Shown: positions 41,405 through 48,186 of the stretch, piece by piece
Position numbering within the stretch: the first letter of the stretch is position 1
Layout: each line of letters begins with the position of its first letter
Origin: Zoogloeaceae bacterium
GTDB lineage: Bacteria > Pseudomonadota > Gammaproteobacteria > Burkholderiales > Rhodocyclaceae
Assembly (NCBI GenBank): GCA_031277315.1
Contig: JAITMP010000008.1
Span: forward strand, 1 to 48,186
Length of the DNA: 48,186 nucleotides
Direction: 5' to 3'
Translations under genes and position numbers: made by a program
The notes under the pieces: model-generated
Databases searched by the model: none
What the model saw: only the letters and a program-made list of their open reading frames with translations
What the model was told of the DNA's origin: nothing

Positions 41405-42781
41405 ATGACGCAAGAACCGGATTCAGGGCCGGCGCCGGAGGGGCGGGATGCGCTGCCGGGGTTGCCGGCGAGCGCGCTTGAGCATCCGCCGGAGGGCGTC
41501 GGGGAGGATGTCTGGATTGATGTCATCCGCAAGATGGACGAGGTGTATTCGGATCTCTTGCAGTACGAGGTGGCGCTGGAGGAGAAGAACGCCAAGCTGG
41601 AGGAGACGCAGAAGTTCATTTTCAGCGTGCTGACGTCGATGTCCGACGTGCTGGTGGTGTGCGATCGCCACGGCATCATTCAGGAGGCGAATCAGGCACT
41701 GGCCGAGTTGGTGGGGAACAGCGAGGAGGCGTTGCGCGGCACGCCGCTGGTCGATCTGTTCGCCGACGAGGCGTCGCGCGAGCAGGCGCGGCGCTTTCTG
41801 CACGATTTGCACAGCGAGCGGATTCAGGATTGCGAATTGCATTTCCGCTGCCGCTATGCGACGGAGATGCCGGTGGCGGTGAACTGCACGCCGCGCCTGT
41901 CGCCGGTCGGCAAATTCGCCGGCATGGTGATGACGGGCCGTCCGGTGGGGGATTTGCGCCGCGCTTACGAGCAGTTGCGCCATGCGCACGAGGATTTGAA
42001 ACTTGCGCAACAGCAGTTGGTTCATTCCGAGAAAATGGCTTCGCTGGGCCGTCTCGTCGCCGGCGTCGCGCACGAGTTGAACAACCCGATCAGCTTCGTG
42101 CTCGGCAATGTGTATGCCCTGCAACGTTATGGCAATCGCATGCAGGAATATCTCGCCGCGATCCACGCCGGCAAGCCGGCGGCGGACATCGCCGGGCTGC
42201 GCCAGACGCTGCGCATCGACCGTCTGATGGAGGACATGAAGCCGCTCATCGACGGCACCATCGAAGGCGCCGAGCGCACGCACGACATCGTCGCCGGCCT
42301 GCGCCGCTTTTCCACGCAGGATCGCGGCGATGAGGAAGTATTCAATCTGGCTGAAGTGCTGGAGCGTTCGGTGCGCTGGGTGGTGCGGGCGTCCGGCGCG
42401 AAAGTCGACGTGCGAATCGACGCGCCGGAAGCGATTCCGGTGTCCGGCTCGGCCGGCCAGATGCAGCAGGTGCTGGTGAATCTGGCGCAGAACGCCATCG
42501 ACAGCACCGAGCGTCAGGCCGATGCCCGCCTCGACATCCGCGCCAAATTGGGCAATCAAAGCGTCACGCTGACTTTCCACGACAGCGGGCCGGGCCTGCG
42601 CGATGAGGTGATAAGCCGGATTTTCGATCCTTTCTTCACGACCAAGCCGGTCGGCAAGGGCACGGGGCTGGGCTTGTCCATCAGCTACGGCATCGTCGAG
42701 CGCCATCACGGCCAGTTGAAAGCCGCCAACCATCCCGAGGGCGGCGCGGTGCTGACGCTGACTTTGCCCTTGGCTGGTTAA
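41405..42781 (+). CDS. PAS-domain sensor histidine kinase, HupT/HoxJ-like
   Basis: 458 residues from ATG 41405, chosen for its ggag site six bases upstream; ATGs at 41366 and 41387 are alternatives. There is no membrane segment. A coiled coil (about 45-72) precedes a PAS domain (about 75-180: FIFSVLTSMSDVLVVCDRHG). The phosphoacceptor box is EKMASLGRLVAGVAHELNNP (His about 223), and the ATP-binding domain has NLAQNAIDS, DSGPGL and GTGLGLSISYG. The text around the H-box and PAS recalls HupT/HoxJ, kinases that work with the hydrogen-sensing hydrogenase. Its place between nikR and nickel-uptake genes supports a hydrogenase link. The partner regulator is not in the window. Confidence 0.82.
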   Translation: MTQEPDSGPAPEGRDALPGLPASALEHPPEGVGEDVWIDVIRKMDEVYSDLLQYEVALEEKNAKLEETQKFIFSVLTSMSDVLVVCDRHGIIQEANQALAELVGNSEEALRGTPLVDLFADEASREQARRFLHDLHSERIQDCELHFRCRYATEMPVAVNCTPRLSPVGKFAGMVMTGRPVGDLRRAYEQLRHAHEDLKLAQQQLVHSEKMASLGRLVAGVAHELNNPISFVLGNVYALQRYGNRMQEYLAAIHAGKPAADIAGLRQTLRIDRLMEDMKPLIDGTIEGAERTHDIVAGLRRFSTQDRGDEEVFNLAEVLERSVRWVVRASGAKVDVRIDAPEAIPVSGSAGQMQQVLVNLAQNAIDSTERQADARLDIRAKLGNQSVTLTFHDSGPGLRDEVISRIFDPFFTTKPVGKGTGLGLSISYGIVERHHGQLKAANHPEGGAVLTLTLPLAG

Positions 42782-42913
42782 AGGCTGTTCTGTAAAACCT
42801 CAATACCGGCAGCCGAGTTTCCACCGGCTAGCCGAATTCAAGAAAATTCCTTTCTGAAACAGTGAAGTATGGTCCTCGACGGCATGGCACGATTGTTGTT
42901 AAGATAAACTACC

Positions 42914-43630
42914 ATGAAGTTCATACAAAACGCCTTCCTTTGTGCCTTTGTTTCTCTGCTGCTGGCCCTGGCGCTACCGACGGCGGCGCATGACCTCTGG
43001 CTGGAAAAAGAAGCCGACGGCTATGTCCTGCTGCAAGGCCACCGCACCACGGCGCATGCCGGCGCCGAGCGCGTGCCGTATCCAGCCAACTTCGCGCGGC
43101 AGGCGGTGTGCGCGGACGAGCGCGGCGGCGTCAAGCCGCTTGCCATCGCGCCGGGCTATCCGGCCCGGCTGGGCGACGACTGCGCGGCGCGGCAGGTGAC
43201 GGCCTCTTCCGGTTACTGGACGAAAACGGCGTGGGAAACGCGGAACGCGCCGAAGGCGGGCATCGCGGGCGTCCTGAAAAGCTGGCGCGCGGAGGAGTCG
43301 GTGAAATACATCGAACGCTGGAGCGCCGCTCTGGCGCGGCCGCTCGCGACGGGACTGGAGATCACGCCGGTCAACGACCCCTTCCGCCTCGGCGTCGGCG
43401 ACCGGCTCACCGTGCGCGTCACGCTGGACGGCAAGCCGCGCCCGGATGTGCCGGTGGCTTATGACGGCGCCACGCGCGGCGCCAGCGGGGAAGACGGCAC
43501 GGTGGTGCTGAAAATCCGCCACGGCGGTTTGCAGATGATTGCCGCCAGCCTTGAGACGCCGCTCGACGACGGCCAGGCCGACACCCTGATTCAGGCCGCG
43601 ACGCTGAACTTCGCGTTGCCCGGGAAATGA
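42914..43630 (+). CDS. nikK: NikK-like periplasmic nickel-uptake component (DUF4198)
   Basis: 238 residues with a signal peptide (about 1-25, ending PTAAHDLWLEKE). The HDLWLE start of the mature protein is the hallmark of DUF4198 proteins, beta-rich periplasmic proteins found with nickel/cobalt ECF transporters. The exposed N-terminal His could bind metal. The C-terminal part (about 150-238) looks like an Ig/carboxypeptidase-regulatory-type fold (GDRLTVRVTLDGKPRPDVPV). It overlaps the next gene by four bases. Confidence 0.82.
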   Translation: MKFIQNAFLCAFVSLLLALALPTAAHDLWLEKEADGYVLLQGHRTTAHAGAERVPYPANFARQAVCADERGGVKPLAIAPGYPARLGDDCAARQVTASSGYWTKTAWETRNAPKAGIAGVLKSWRAEESVKYIERWSAALARPLATGLEITPVNDPFRLGVGDRLTVRVTLDGKPRPDVPVAYDGATRGASGEDGTVVLKIRHGGLQMIAASLETPLDDGQADTLIQAATLNFALPGK

Positions 43631-44181
43631 GTCTGGAAATGCTGATTCCATTTGATTCGCGCCGGGATGAAGCCGGCGTTGGTTTCTGTTCCTGTCCACG
43701 CAAATGGAGGAGAAAGCAAAGCCGGTTCATTTCATGGCTGGCGGTTCAAATAAGTGTTTGGATAGCCTGCCTGCTGACGCTTTCCCCAGCCTTCGCCCAC
43801 GAAGTGCGGCATGACATCGAGATGCGCGATGCCGTCGCGGTGCGGCTGACGTTCGCCGACGGCCAGCCCTTCGCTTTCGAGGCGTTCGAGGTTTACGCCG
43901 CCGGCGGCGACACGCCGCTGCAAGTGGGCCGCACCGACGCGCAGGGGCGGGCGCTGTTCCTGCCGCCGGCAAGCGGCGCGGTGCGCTTGCGCGCTTTCTC
44001 GGCGGACGGTCACGGCGTCGACCTGACCTTCGATCCGCCGCGCGGCGGCGAAGCCGCGCCGCCGCCAACGTCGTCGTCGTTGGAGGAAGGCCGCAGCGCG
44101 AAATTTGTTTTCGGCATCGGCATCCTGTTGGCATTGTTCGGCATCGTCCAGTTATTCCTGCGCCGGAAAGAAAAACGATGA
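43627..44181 (+). CDS. nikL: NikL-like nickel-uptake component
   Basis: 184 residues. A hydrophobic signal-type segment (about 33-57, WLAVQISVWIACLLTLSPAF) is followed by AHEVRHDIEMRDAVAVRLTF. A beta-sandwich domain comes next (about 60-140). The C-terminal membrane anchor (FVFGIGILLALFGIVQLFL) ends with RRKEKR. This layout fits NikL of NikKMLQO transporters. The 30 residues before the signal segment are unusual, and the real start may be internal. It overlaps both neighbours by four bases. Confidence 0.75.
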   Translation: MSLEMLIPFDSRRDEAGVGFCSCPRKWRRKQSRFISWLAVQISVWIACLLTLSPAFAHEVRHDIEMRDAVAVRLTFADGQPFAFEAFEVYAAGGDTPLQVGRTDAQGRALFLPPASGAVRLRAFSADGHGVDLTFDPPRGGEAAPPPTSSSLEEGRSAKFVFGIGILLALFGIVQLFLRRKEKR

Positions 44182-45182
44182 AACGCCGTCTTGCGATTCT
44201 GTTGTCATCGTTCGCCGCCTTGCCGGCCTTCGCGCATCACGGCGTTGCCGGCGTCGGCGCCGCCGCGCTGGAAGGCCCCGGCGCGCCGGTTGAATCCGCC
44301 ACGTCGGCGGTGTTGCCGGAGGGCAGCGCGCTGATCGCGCTGAAAATTGATCAGGCGAAATTCCGGCGCGGCCGTCTGGCGCGGCCCGATATTGAAAGCG
44401 ATTATTCCCGCTTCAGCATGCTCGGCCTCGGCTACGGCTTCACGTCCTGGTTCTCCGGCTATCTGTTCGCGCCCTACAACGTCAAGGCGGACGAAGCCGG
44501 CGGCTTCAAAACGCGCGGCTGGGCCGATGTGTCGGCGCTGGGCCAGATCGGCTTCCGTCATGACGGCAAGGCGTTCTCGCTGGTGCCGAAAAACGAGAGT
44601 CTGGATGAAATGGAGGACTGGCACTTCACCGTTTTCGGCGGGCTGACCCTGCCGACGGGTCGCGCCAATTACCGCCTGCCCGACGGCTCGATTGATCCGG
44701 GCATGTCGACCGGCTTCGGCAAGCCGTCCTACACGCTCGGCCTGACGGCGACGAAGATGCTCACGTCGACGCTGACTTTCAACGCCGAAGCGTCGACGCT
44801 GTGGTTCAGGACATTCCGCTACGCTACCGATTACACGACGGGCCGCGATTCCACCACGCGCTTTGGCCGCGAAACGCGACTGAACGGCGGCCTCGTCTGG
44901 CGCGTTCATACCGATCCTGAAAACAAGCTGCGCATGGATCTCAGTCTGGAGATGCAATACCTGCGCCTTGGCCGCGACGTGGTGGATGGCGTCGGCGAGC
45001 GGGCCACCGGCGGACAGATGCTCTACGCCGTGCCCGGCGTGCGTTTCTATTGGGACAAGTTCAGCTTCGCCGTCGGCGTCAAGAAGGCGGCGTGGAAGAA
45101 GCTCAATGAGCCGCGCGAGCAGCAGGGCGCGGAGGGTTTGGAAAAATACCGTTTGCTTGTCAGCGCCTCGGTGCTGTTCTGA
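44178..45182 (+). CDS. outer-membrane beta-barrel protein in the nickel operon
   Basis: 334 residues. A signal peptide (MKRRLAILLSSFAALPAFA) and a His pair at the mature end (HHGVAG) are followed by alternating amphipathic strands throughout. Examples are YSRFSMLGLGYGFTSWFSGY, the loop after FGGLTLPTGRANYRLPDGS, and a C-terminus ending in Phe (LLVSASVLF), as barrel proteins do. It resembles the 'transporter'/MetA-like outer-membrane family. Being locked between nikL and nikMQ by overlaps, it is a candidate outer-membrane nickel channel; this is an inference. Confidence 0.75.
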   Translation: MKRRLAILLSSFAALPAFAHHGVAGVGAAALEGPGAPVESATSAVLPEGSALIALKIDQAKFRRGRLARPDIESDYSRFSMLGLGYGFTSWFSGYLFAPYNVKADEAGGFKTRGWADVSALGQIGFRHDGKAFSLVPKNESLDEMEDWHFTVFGGLTLPTGRANYRLPDGSIDPGMSTGFGKPSYTLGLTATKMLTSTLTFNAEASTLWFRTFRYATDYTTGRDSTTRFGRETRLNGGLVWRVHTDPENKLRMDLSLEMQYLRLGRDVVDGVGERATGGQMLYAVPGVRFYWDKFSFAVGVKKAAWKKLNEPREQQGAEGLEKYRLLVSASVLF

Positions 45183-45183
45183 G

Positions 45184-46455
45184 ATGCATATTCCGGACGG
45201 TTTTCTCTCGCCGCAGACGTATCTGCCCGCCTATGCCGTCGCGGGCGCGGCGTGGGCGTGGGCGGCGCGGGGACTGCGCGGCGCGCTCGACGAGCAGACT
45301 GTGCCAAGGCTGGCGGCGGTAACGGCGCTTGCTTACGGCCTGGGCCTCGTCATGGTGCCGATTCCCGGCGGCACCTCCGGCCATGCGCTCGGCGTGGCGA
45401 TGCTGGCGCTGCTGTTCGGCGTGCGCGTGGCTTTTCTTGCCTACAGTCTGGTGCTGGCGCTGCAATCGCTGTTTTTCGGCGCCGGCGGCATCACGGCGCT
45501 GGCGGTGAATGCGCTCGCCATCGGGCTGGCCGGCGCGGCCACGGCGGCGGCGGCGTTCCGGCTCTTGCGGCGCCGGGAGACGGCGGCGGTGGCCGTTGCC
45601 GCCTGGCTCTCGGTGGCGCTGCCGGGATTGCTGGTGGCGCTGGTGCTGGGCGCGCAGCCGGCCATCGCGCAGCGGGCCGACGGCACGCCGCTGTTCTTCC
45701 CCTTCGGGCTGTCGATCACGCTGCCGGCAGTACTGATCCCGCATATCTTCATCGGCGCCGGCGAGGCGGTGCTGACCATGCTGGTCTGGCGCTTCGCCCG
45801 CGCGCGCCGCTGGCTGCCGCCGGATGCCGCGTCGGGCGTTGATGAAAAGCGGGTGGAATCGTCCGCAGTCGCGGATGCCTTTCCCCGCAAAACGGGGAAG
45901 GGCGCGGCAGCGTCCTTCTGGCTGTGCGCTTATCTGGCGGCGGTGGTCGCCATCACGTTCGTGCATGAACCGCTCTGGCTGGCGGCGGCGCTGGCGGCGG
46001 CGTTCGTCGCCTGTGGCGCGGCGCGCTGGCGCATCTTGCGCCGCGCCGCGCTGGCGGTGCTGGCGTTCAACCTCGCCGTCAGCCTCGGCTACGCGGCGGT
46101 CGCCGTCTGGCAGGAGCGCTTTTCGGCGCAGACCCTGCTGCTGCTCAATCTGCGCGTGCTGCTGCTGGTGTTTCTCGGCTTCTGGTTCGTCGCCCGCGTG
46201 AGCCTGCTCGAAGCCTGCCGCTTCTCGCCCGGACTGACGTTCGTCGTCACGCTGGCCGTCGGCCAGATTCAAACTTTCGCGCGCGCGCTGCGCGATTTCC
46301 GCCTGGCATTCGTCAGCCGCAACGCCGCCTGTCCCGCGCCGGTTGATCGTGCCCGCCAAGCCGCCGCGCAAGCCGCGCACCTTCTCGACAAATCCATCGC
46401 TGGCGCTGCCGAGACGGCGCTGGCGATGCGTTCACGCGGAGCTTTCGATGATTGA
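45184..46455 (+). CDS. nikMQ: fused nickel ECF transporter components NikM-NikQ
   Basis: 423 residues. Residues about 1-215 are a CbiM/NikM substrate-binding membrane protein with the metal-binding N-terminus MHIPDGFLSPQTY (Met1, His2) and GGTSGHALGVAM. After a hydrophilic linker (about 216-240) comes a CbiQ/NikQ coupling protein (about 241-423), with RVSLLEACRFSPGLTFVVTL and FRLAFVSRNA near its end. Usually these are separate genes. It starts two bases after the barrel gene stop and overlaps nikO by eight bases. Confidence 0.88.
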   Translation: MHIPDGFLSPQTYLPAYAVAGAAWAWAARGLRGALDEQTVPRLAAVTALAYGLGLVMVPIPGGTSGHALGVAMLALLFGVRVAFLAYSLVLALQSLFFGAGGITALAVNALAIGLAGAATAAAAFRLLRRRETAAVAVAAWLSVALPGLLVALVLGAQPAIAQRADGTPLFFPFGLSITLPAVLIPHIFIGAGEAVLTMLVWRFARARRWLPPDAASGVDEKRVESSAVADAFPRKTGKGAAASFWLCAYLAAVVAITFVHEPLWLAAALAAAFVACGAARWRILRRAALAVLAFNLAVSLGYAAVAVWQERFSAQTLLLLNLRVLLLVFLGFWFVARVSLLEACRFSPGLTFVVTLAVGQIQTFARALRDFRLAFVSRNAACPAPVDRARQAAAQAAHLLDKSIAGAAETALAMRSRGAFDD

Positions 46456-47227
46456 ACTCGACGCCGTTCATTACGCCTGGCCCGATGCGCCGCCGGCGCT
46501 CGACGGCATCTCGCTCACCGTGCGCGAGGGCGAGAAGCTGGTGCTGCTCGGCGCCAACGGCTGCGGCAAATCGACGCTGCTGAAATTGATGAACGGACTG
46601 GTGGCGCCGCAGGCCGGACGCCTGCTTTACCAGGGTGAAGAAGTCACGCCGGCGCGCCTGAAGCAGGGCGCGTTCGCGCGCCGTTTCCGCAGCGAAGTCG
46701 TGCTGCTGTTCCAGCATCCCGAGGCGATGCTGTTCAATCCCACTGTGCGCGACGAGATCGCCTACGGCCCGCGCCGCCTCGGCCTGCCCGATGCCGAGGC
46801 GCGGGTGGCGCGCTGGGCGGCTGCGCTGCGCCTTGAAGCCCTGCTCGACAAAGCGCCGTTCTCGCTCTCCGGCGGACAGAAACAAAAAGTGGCGCTGGCG
46901 GCGATTCTGGCGCTGGAACCGCGCCTGCTGCTGCTCGACGAACCGGCGGCGAATCTCGACCCGTGGGCGTCGGGCTGGCTGGTGGATTTTCTGCTCGACT
47001 GCGGCAAGACGGTGGTGACGAGCACGCACAACCTGTCGATGGCGACGGAACTCGGCGAGCGGGCGCTGGTACTGGGAGAGGGCGGGCGCGTGCTGTTCGA
47101 CGGTGCGCTGACCAAGGCGCTGCGCGATCCGGCGCTGCTCGAAACCGCCAACCTCGTCCACCGCCACCGTCACCGCCACGGCAGCAGCTTCGAACACGCC
47201 CATCCCCACACGCACGATTGGAAATAG
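46448..47227 (+). CDS. nikO: nickel ECF transporter ATPase NikO/CbiO
   Basis: 259 residues. Walker A is GANGCGKST, the Q-loop is in VLLFQHPEAMLFNPTVRDEIAYGP (typical of ECF ATPases), the signature is LSGGQKQK and Walker B is LLLLDEPAANLDP. The C-terminus has a His-rich tail (HRHRHRHGSSFEHAHPHTHDW), like that of NikR in this cluster, probably a nickel store or chaperone element. It completes the transporter. Confidence 0.93.
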   Translation: MIELDAVHYAWPDAPPALDGISLTVREGEKLVLLGANGCGKSTLLKLMNGLVAPQAGRLLYQGEEVTPARLKQGAFARRFRSEVVLLFQHPEAMLFNPTVRDEIAYGPRRLGLPDAEARVARWAAALRLEALLDKAPFSLSGGQKQKVALAAILALEPRLLLLDEPAANLDPWASGWLVDFLLDCGKTVVTSTHNLSMATELGERALVLGEGGRVLFDGALTKALRDPALLETANLVHRHRHRHGSSFEHAHPHTHDWK

Positions 47228-47285
47228 GTGCGTGCAGCGACTGTCGCGCTTGCCTGTTTATACAAATACATGCATAATTTCCCCG

Positions 47286-47612
47286 ATGAAGCCGTTGCAG
47301 TTCATCGACTCCAGCCGGAAAGATTTGCGCGGCATGCCTGCCGCTGCGCGATACGAGCTGGGTGTCGGGCTGATGACAGTTCAATACGGCGGCGAGCCGA
47401 AAGACTTTAAGCCCATGCCAAGCATTGGGCCGGGCGCTGCCGAGATTCGCCACCGGGACGATAGCGGCGCGTTCCGGGTGATCTACGTTGCCAAGTTCGC
47501 CGAAGCGGTGTACGTGCTGCACGCCTTCCAAAAGAAGACGCGCAAGACCTCCAAGGCGGATATTGACCTGGCGGCGAGCCGCTACAGAAAACTGATTGGA
47601 GCGCGCAAATGA
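47286..47612 (+). CDS. RelE/HigB-superfamily toxin (phage Gp49-like)
   Basis: 108 residues: KPLQFIDSSRKDLRGMPAAA at the start, GAAEIRHRDDSGAFRVIYVAKF in the middle, and YVLHAFQKKTRKTSKADID. These are the strands and basic residues of HigB/Gp49-type ribosome-dependent mRNA interferases; the Arg in FRVIY and the FQKKT motif are conserved. The toxin gene comes first, as in higBA operons. The start at ATG 47286 gives the family length. An AT-rich stretch with cataat (47272-47277) could be the -10. Confidence 0.88.
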   Translation: MKPLQFIDSSRKDLRGMPAAARYELGVGLMTVQYGGEPKDFKPMPSIGPGAAEIRHRDDSGAFRVIYVAKFAEAVYVLHAFQKKTRKTSKADIDLAASRYRKLIGARK

Positions 47613-47905
47613 GCAAAGACCACATCACCCTCACGCCGGGCAGCGGCAATGTCTTCCTTGACCTCGGTTTCGATCCCGCTGAAGCGGAAGTCATGCATCT
47701 GCGCGCCCTGACGGCCATCCAGCTTGAGCAGCACCTCAAGGCGCGAGGCTGGACGCAAGTCGAAGCCGCCAAGAAACTCAAGGTCACGCAGCCGCGCATC
47801 TCCCGCCTCGTCAAAGGCAAATGGGAAGACTTCAGTCTGGACATGCTGCTGACCCTCGCTGCCCGCGCCGGCTTGAAACCCCGGCTGCGACTGACGGCGC
47901 GCTGA
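47609..47905 (+). CDS. XRE-family antitoxin (HigA-like)
   Basis: 98 residues with a helix-turn-helix: LKARGWTQVEAAKKLKVTQP, then RISRLVKGKWEDFSLDML. An N-terminal segment of about 30 residues is expected to wrap the toxin. It overlaps the toxin gene by four bases (ATGA). HigA proteins bind the operon promoter and neutralise the toxin. Confidence 0.9.
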   Translation: MSKDHITLTPGSGNVFLDLGFDPAEAEVMHLRALTAIQLEQHLKARGWTQVEAAKKLKVTQPRISRLVKGKWEDFSLDMLLTLAARAGLKPRLRLTAR

Positions 47906-47947
47906 ATTTCCCCTTTGCCGCCTCACTCCGTCGAGGAGTGCGTAGCG

Positions 47948-48186
47948 GTGGAGTTCATCAGCTTCCCATCTAAGGAAGACTGCATCCTCGGCGTAAAGCT
48001 CTCGCCCAGTGGCGCCCGCGCAGGCATCTACCTGGAAGCCGTTGGCAGAGATGCGAAGCTTAAGCAGATCGCTGACCCTAATCGCGCGTATGTCGAGGCA
48101 TACAGCATTGCAAGTGGGGAACGCTTCGTCTCCCCATCCTGCCATGTTATCCTCCCCCCTCAACTGGCTTTTTGGGGGGGTGCGGG
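47948..48186 (+). CDS. unrecognised open frame running off the window
   Basis: An in-frame stretch with protein-like composition (EFISFPSKEDCILGVKLSPS, then AGIYLEAVGRDAKLKQIADP) begins at a GTG, or at a TTG 33 bases earlier, and stays open to the last base. No clear ribosome-binding site is visible, and I do not recognise the protein. The opposite-strand frame over the same region looks like a shadow. Codon use is less GC-skewed than in neighbouring genes, so this may be recently acquired DNA. Confidence 0.3.
   Translation, partial: MEFISFPSKEDCILGVKLSPSGARAGIYLEAVGRDAKLKQIADPNRAYVEAYSIASGERFVSPSCHVILPPQLAFWGGA

Noticed and set aside
42782-42913. A NikR operator (GTATGA-N16-TCATAC) before nikK
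   Set aside because: Only a single weak gtatgg half-site is seen; no partner at the required spacing.
47582-48163. A 193-codon minus-strand frame at the right end
   Set aside because: It lies antisense to the HigA-like gene and has no family character; the antitoxin frame is convincing.

Overview
The window looks like a piece of a high-GC betaproteobacterial chromosome, most likely from the Rhodocyclales (Accumulibacter/Propionivibrio/Dechloromonas-like). This rests on protein flavour only: DUF2788 and YajQ beside argG, a class I polyhydroxyalkanoate (PHA) synthase with two PhaB reductases and PhaR, a BktB-type thiolase, glutaryl-CoA dehydrogenase, and the order recJ-prfB-lysS. No 16S gene is present, so genus is not claimed.

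Layout. 1-1209: the trailer end of a type I-E CRISPR array, cut on its left by the end of an insertion sequence, then an AbrB/PIN toxin-antitoxin pair. 1306-5060: a Crp/Fnr regulator with a small DUF2892 membrane protein, a methyltransferase, murJ, and rpsT with its promoter and terminator. 5259-11692: argD-argF-argG, then DUF2788, YajQ, a periplasmic aspartic protease, a Nudix CoA pyrophosphatase and a CobD/CbiB-like protein. 11714-17456: the PHA module (bktB, phaC, phaB, phaB, phaR), split by a terminator, a palindromic repeat and an IS remnant. 17498-21183: rimO, a patatin and an FAD-linked oxidase. 21238-21421: tRNA-Ala(GGC) and tRNA-Glu(TTC) behind a strong promoter.

21422-25870 is an accessory 'scrap' island behind tRNA-Glu. 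It holds tail-gene fragments of a phage, HicAB, a DUF4160/DUF2442 pair, small membrane proteins, and a family of short palindromic repeats embedded in two long duplicated flanks.

25949-30847 is a divergent locus. To the left runs an operon of two related unknown proteins, a small zinc ribbon, an ATC-hydrolase-like protein, an SDR reductase and glutaryl-CoA dehydrogenase. To the right is a MeaB-type GTPase fused to an XdhC/CoxI domain. Between them lie TGCA motifs spaced one helical turn apart. This is the most novel-looking locus in the window. My working idea is a TGCA-operator-controlled acyl-CoA catabolic operon with a dedicated metallocofactor chaperone; the function is not proven by sequence.

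30936-40828: initiator tRNA-Met, mnmC, lysS, prfB (with the classical programmed +1 frameshift), recJ, a COG4255-type protein, a lolC/E permease and lolD. 40877-47227: a nickel operon consisting of nikR, a HupT/HoxJ-like sensor kinase, nikK- and nikL-like components, an outer-membrane beta-barrel protein, a fused nikM-nikQ and nikO. This couples nickel uptake to hydrogenase control and adds a candidate outer-membrane nickel route. The window ends with a HigBA-like toxin-antitoxin pair and an unrecognised open frame running off the edge.
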